A stretch of 5,395 nt of DNA from Minisyncoccota bacterium (GTDB taxonomy: Bacteria; Patescibacteriota; Minisyncoccia; Phycocordibacterales; UBA9973): assembly GCA_017984185.1 (NCBI GenBank), contig JAGNZX010000039.1, positions 1 through 5,395 of the forward strand, given 5' to 3'. Made by a program: the position numbers and the translations under genes. The notes under the pieces are model-generated. The model had not been told where the DNA came from, searched no databases, and saw only the letters and a list, made by a program, of their open reading frames with translations. Shown here one piece after another: positions 4,904-5,395 of this stretch. Each line of letters starts with the position of its first letter. Position 1 is the stretch's first letter.

Positions 4904-5110
4904 TCTGCACACAACTTCGGTTGCGCGTGGAATGACTGGGACCGGAATAGAAAAAAGTAAACAATTAAATTAAAAAATTATTAGACTATTCGAATGCTAC
5001 CTTCTGTTCAGTAATGAACAGGAAGTCAAAACTTGACTAACGAGAGACCAGCGTCAAGCATCCTACTATTTATTTAGGGATGAAGATAGAGTCCTTCTTA
5101 GGTATAGAAG
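4904..5110 (+). ncRNA. Probable ORF-less group I intron in 23S rRNA (site L1931)
   Basis: Bases 4878-4903 match E. coli through U1931 (CCTAAGGT) and bases from 5111 match from A1932 (AGCGAAAT), so 207 extra bases split the gene at one unambiguous junction. The insert follows a T and ends in G, as group I introns do. The 3' core AAGATAGAGTCC (5083-5094) resembles the conserved P7 3' strand with its J8/7 junction. It pairs with GAGAC at 5044-5048 (GAC with GTC, a bulged A, then G-C), giving a P7 with the usual bulge. Other helices are P8 CATCC/GGATG (5059-5063, 5078-5082), P3 TGAC/GTCA (4933-4936, 5053-5056), a P5-like stem GAATAG/CTATTC (4945-4950, 4986-4991), a P6-like hairpin (5002-5024) and a P2-like hairpin CAAC-TTCG-GTTG (4912-4923). 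I could not place P1 and its guide sequence convincingly, nor P4. There is no endonuclease gene. The size is close to the smallest bacterial tRNA introns of this class. Confidence 0.75.
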
Positions 5111-5395
5111 AGCGAAATACCTTGTCGGGTAAGTTCCGACGCGCACGAATGGTGTAATGACTGGGGAACTGTCTCGGGGACCAGCTCGGTGAAAATACAA
5201 TACCGGTGAAGATGCCGGTTAAGTGCAGTTAGACGAAAAGACCCTAGAAGCTTTACTATAACTTGATATTGAGTATGTTTTTTTACTGCGTAGGATAGTG
5301 GTGAGAGGTCTGATGTATACGGTTTCGGCTGTATTCTACTCGACAGTGAAATAGCCATCTGTACGAAGGCATATTCTAACCAATACGGCAAAAAC

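Noticed and set aside
4904..5110. Homing endonuclease gene within the intron
   Set aside because: The insert is only 207 bases and has no reading frame of useful length on either strand; a LAGLIDADG enzyme would not fit.

Overview
The window looks like part of a small, AT-rich genome of the Candidate Phyla Radiation (Patescibacteria, probably a Parcubacteria-type lineage). This is an inference from three things. The four-to-five-helix membrane protein ending in an AFGLGGK motif and the winged-helix/nucleotidyltransferase-like protein are both of kinds familiar from that group. The genes lack convincing Shine-Dalgarno sites. The 23S rRNA gene stands alone and carries an intron. No database search was possible.

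Positions 1-2412 hold three same-strand protein genes, each apparently its own transcription unit. A terminator hairpin (14-43) closes an upstream unit. Next come a DNA-binding winged-helix protein with a degenerate nucleotidyltransferase-like domain (84-674), a mechanosensitive-channel-like membrane protein lacking the cytoplasmic beta domain (754-1449, followed by a strong terminator at 1471-1496), and an exported, C-terminally membrane-anchored protein of unknown function (1537-2412). Near-consensus -10 boxes sit 5-6 bases before several start codons, which suggests leaderless mRNAs. The three genes share no obvious pathway.

Positions 2413-2803 are the control and precursor region of the rRNA gene. 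A perfect -35 (TTGACA) overlaps a 12-bp inverted repeat that probably ends the upstream gene. Downstream of this promoter lie a possible 12-codon ORF, small hairpins, an intrinsic-terminator-like hairpin with seven T, a second hairpin with a short T run, a boxA-like antitermination signal, and two larger stem-loops. Terminator-like structures between an rRNA promoter and boxA are the most unusual regulatory arrangement seen here.

Positions 2804-5395 are 23S rRNA, from its 5' end to roughly E. coli position 2200; the 3' part lies outside the window. No 16S rRNA or tRNA precedes it within 2.4 kb, so it seems unlinked from 16S. The rRNA is interrupted by a compact, ORF-less probable group I intron of 207 nt between the equivalents of E. 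coli U1931 and A1932, just behind helix 69. It also has a much enlarged helix 63 (4593-4715) with AGCT-rich repeats and two mutually exclusive pairings. No CRISPR array, transposon or tRNA was seen.
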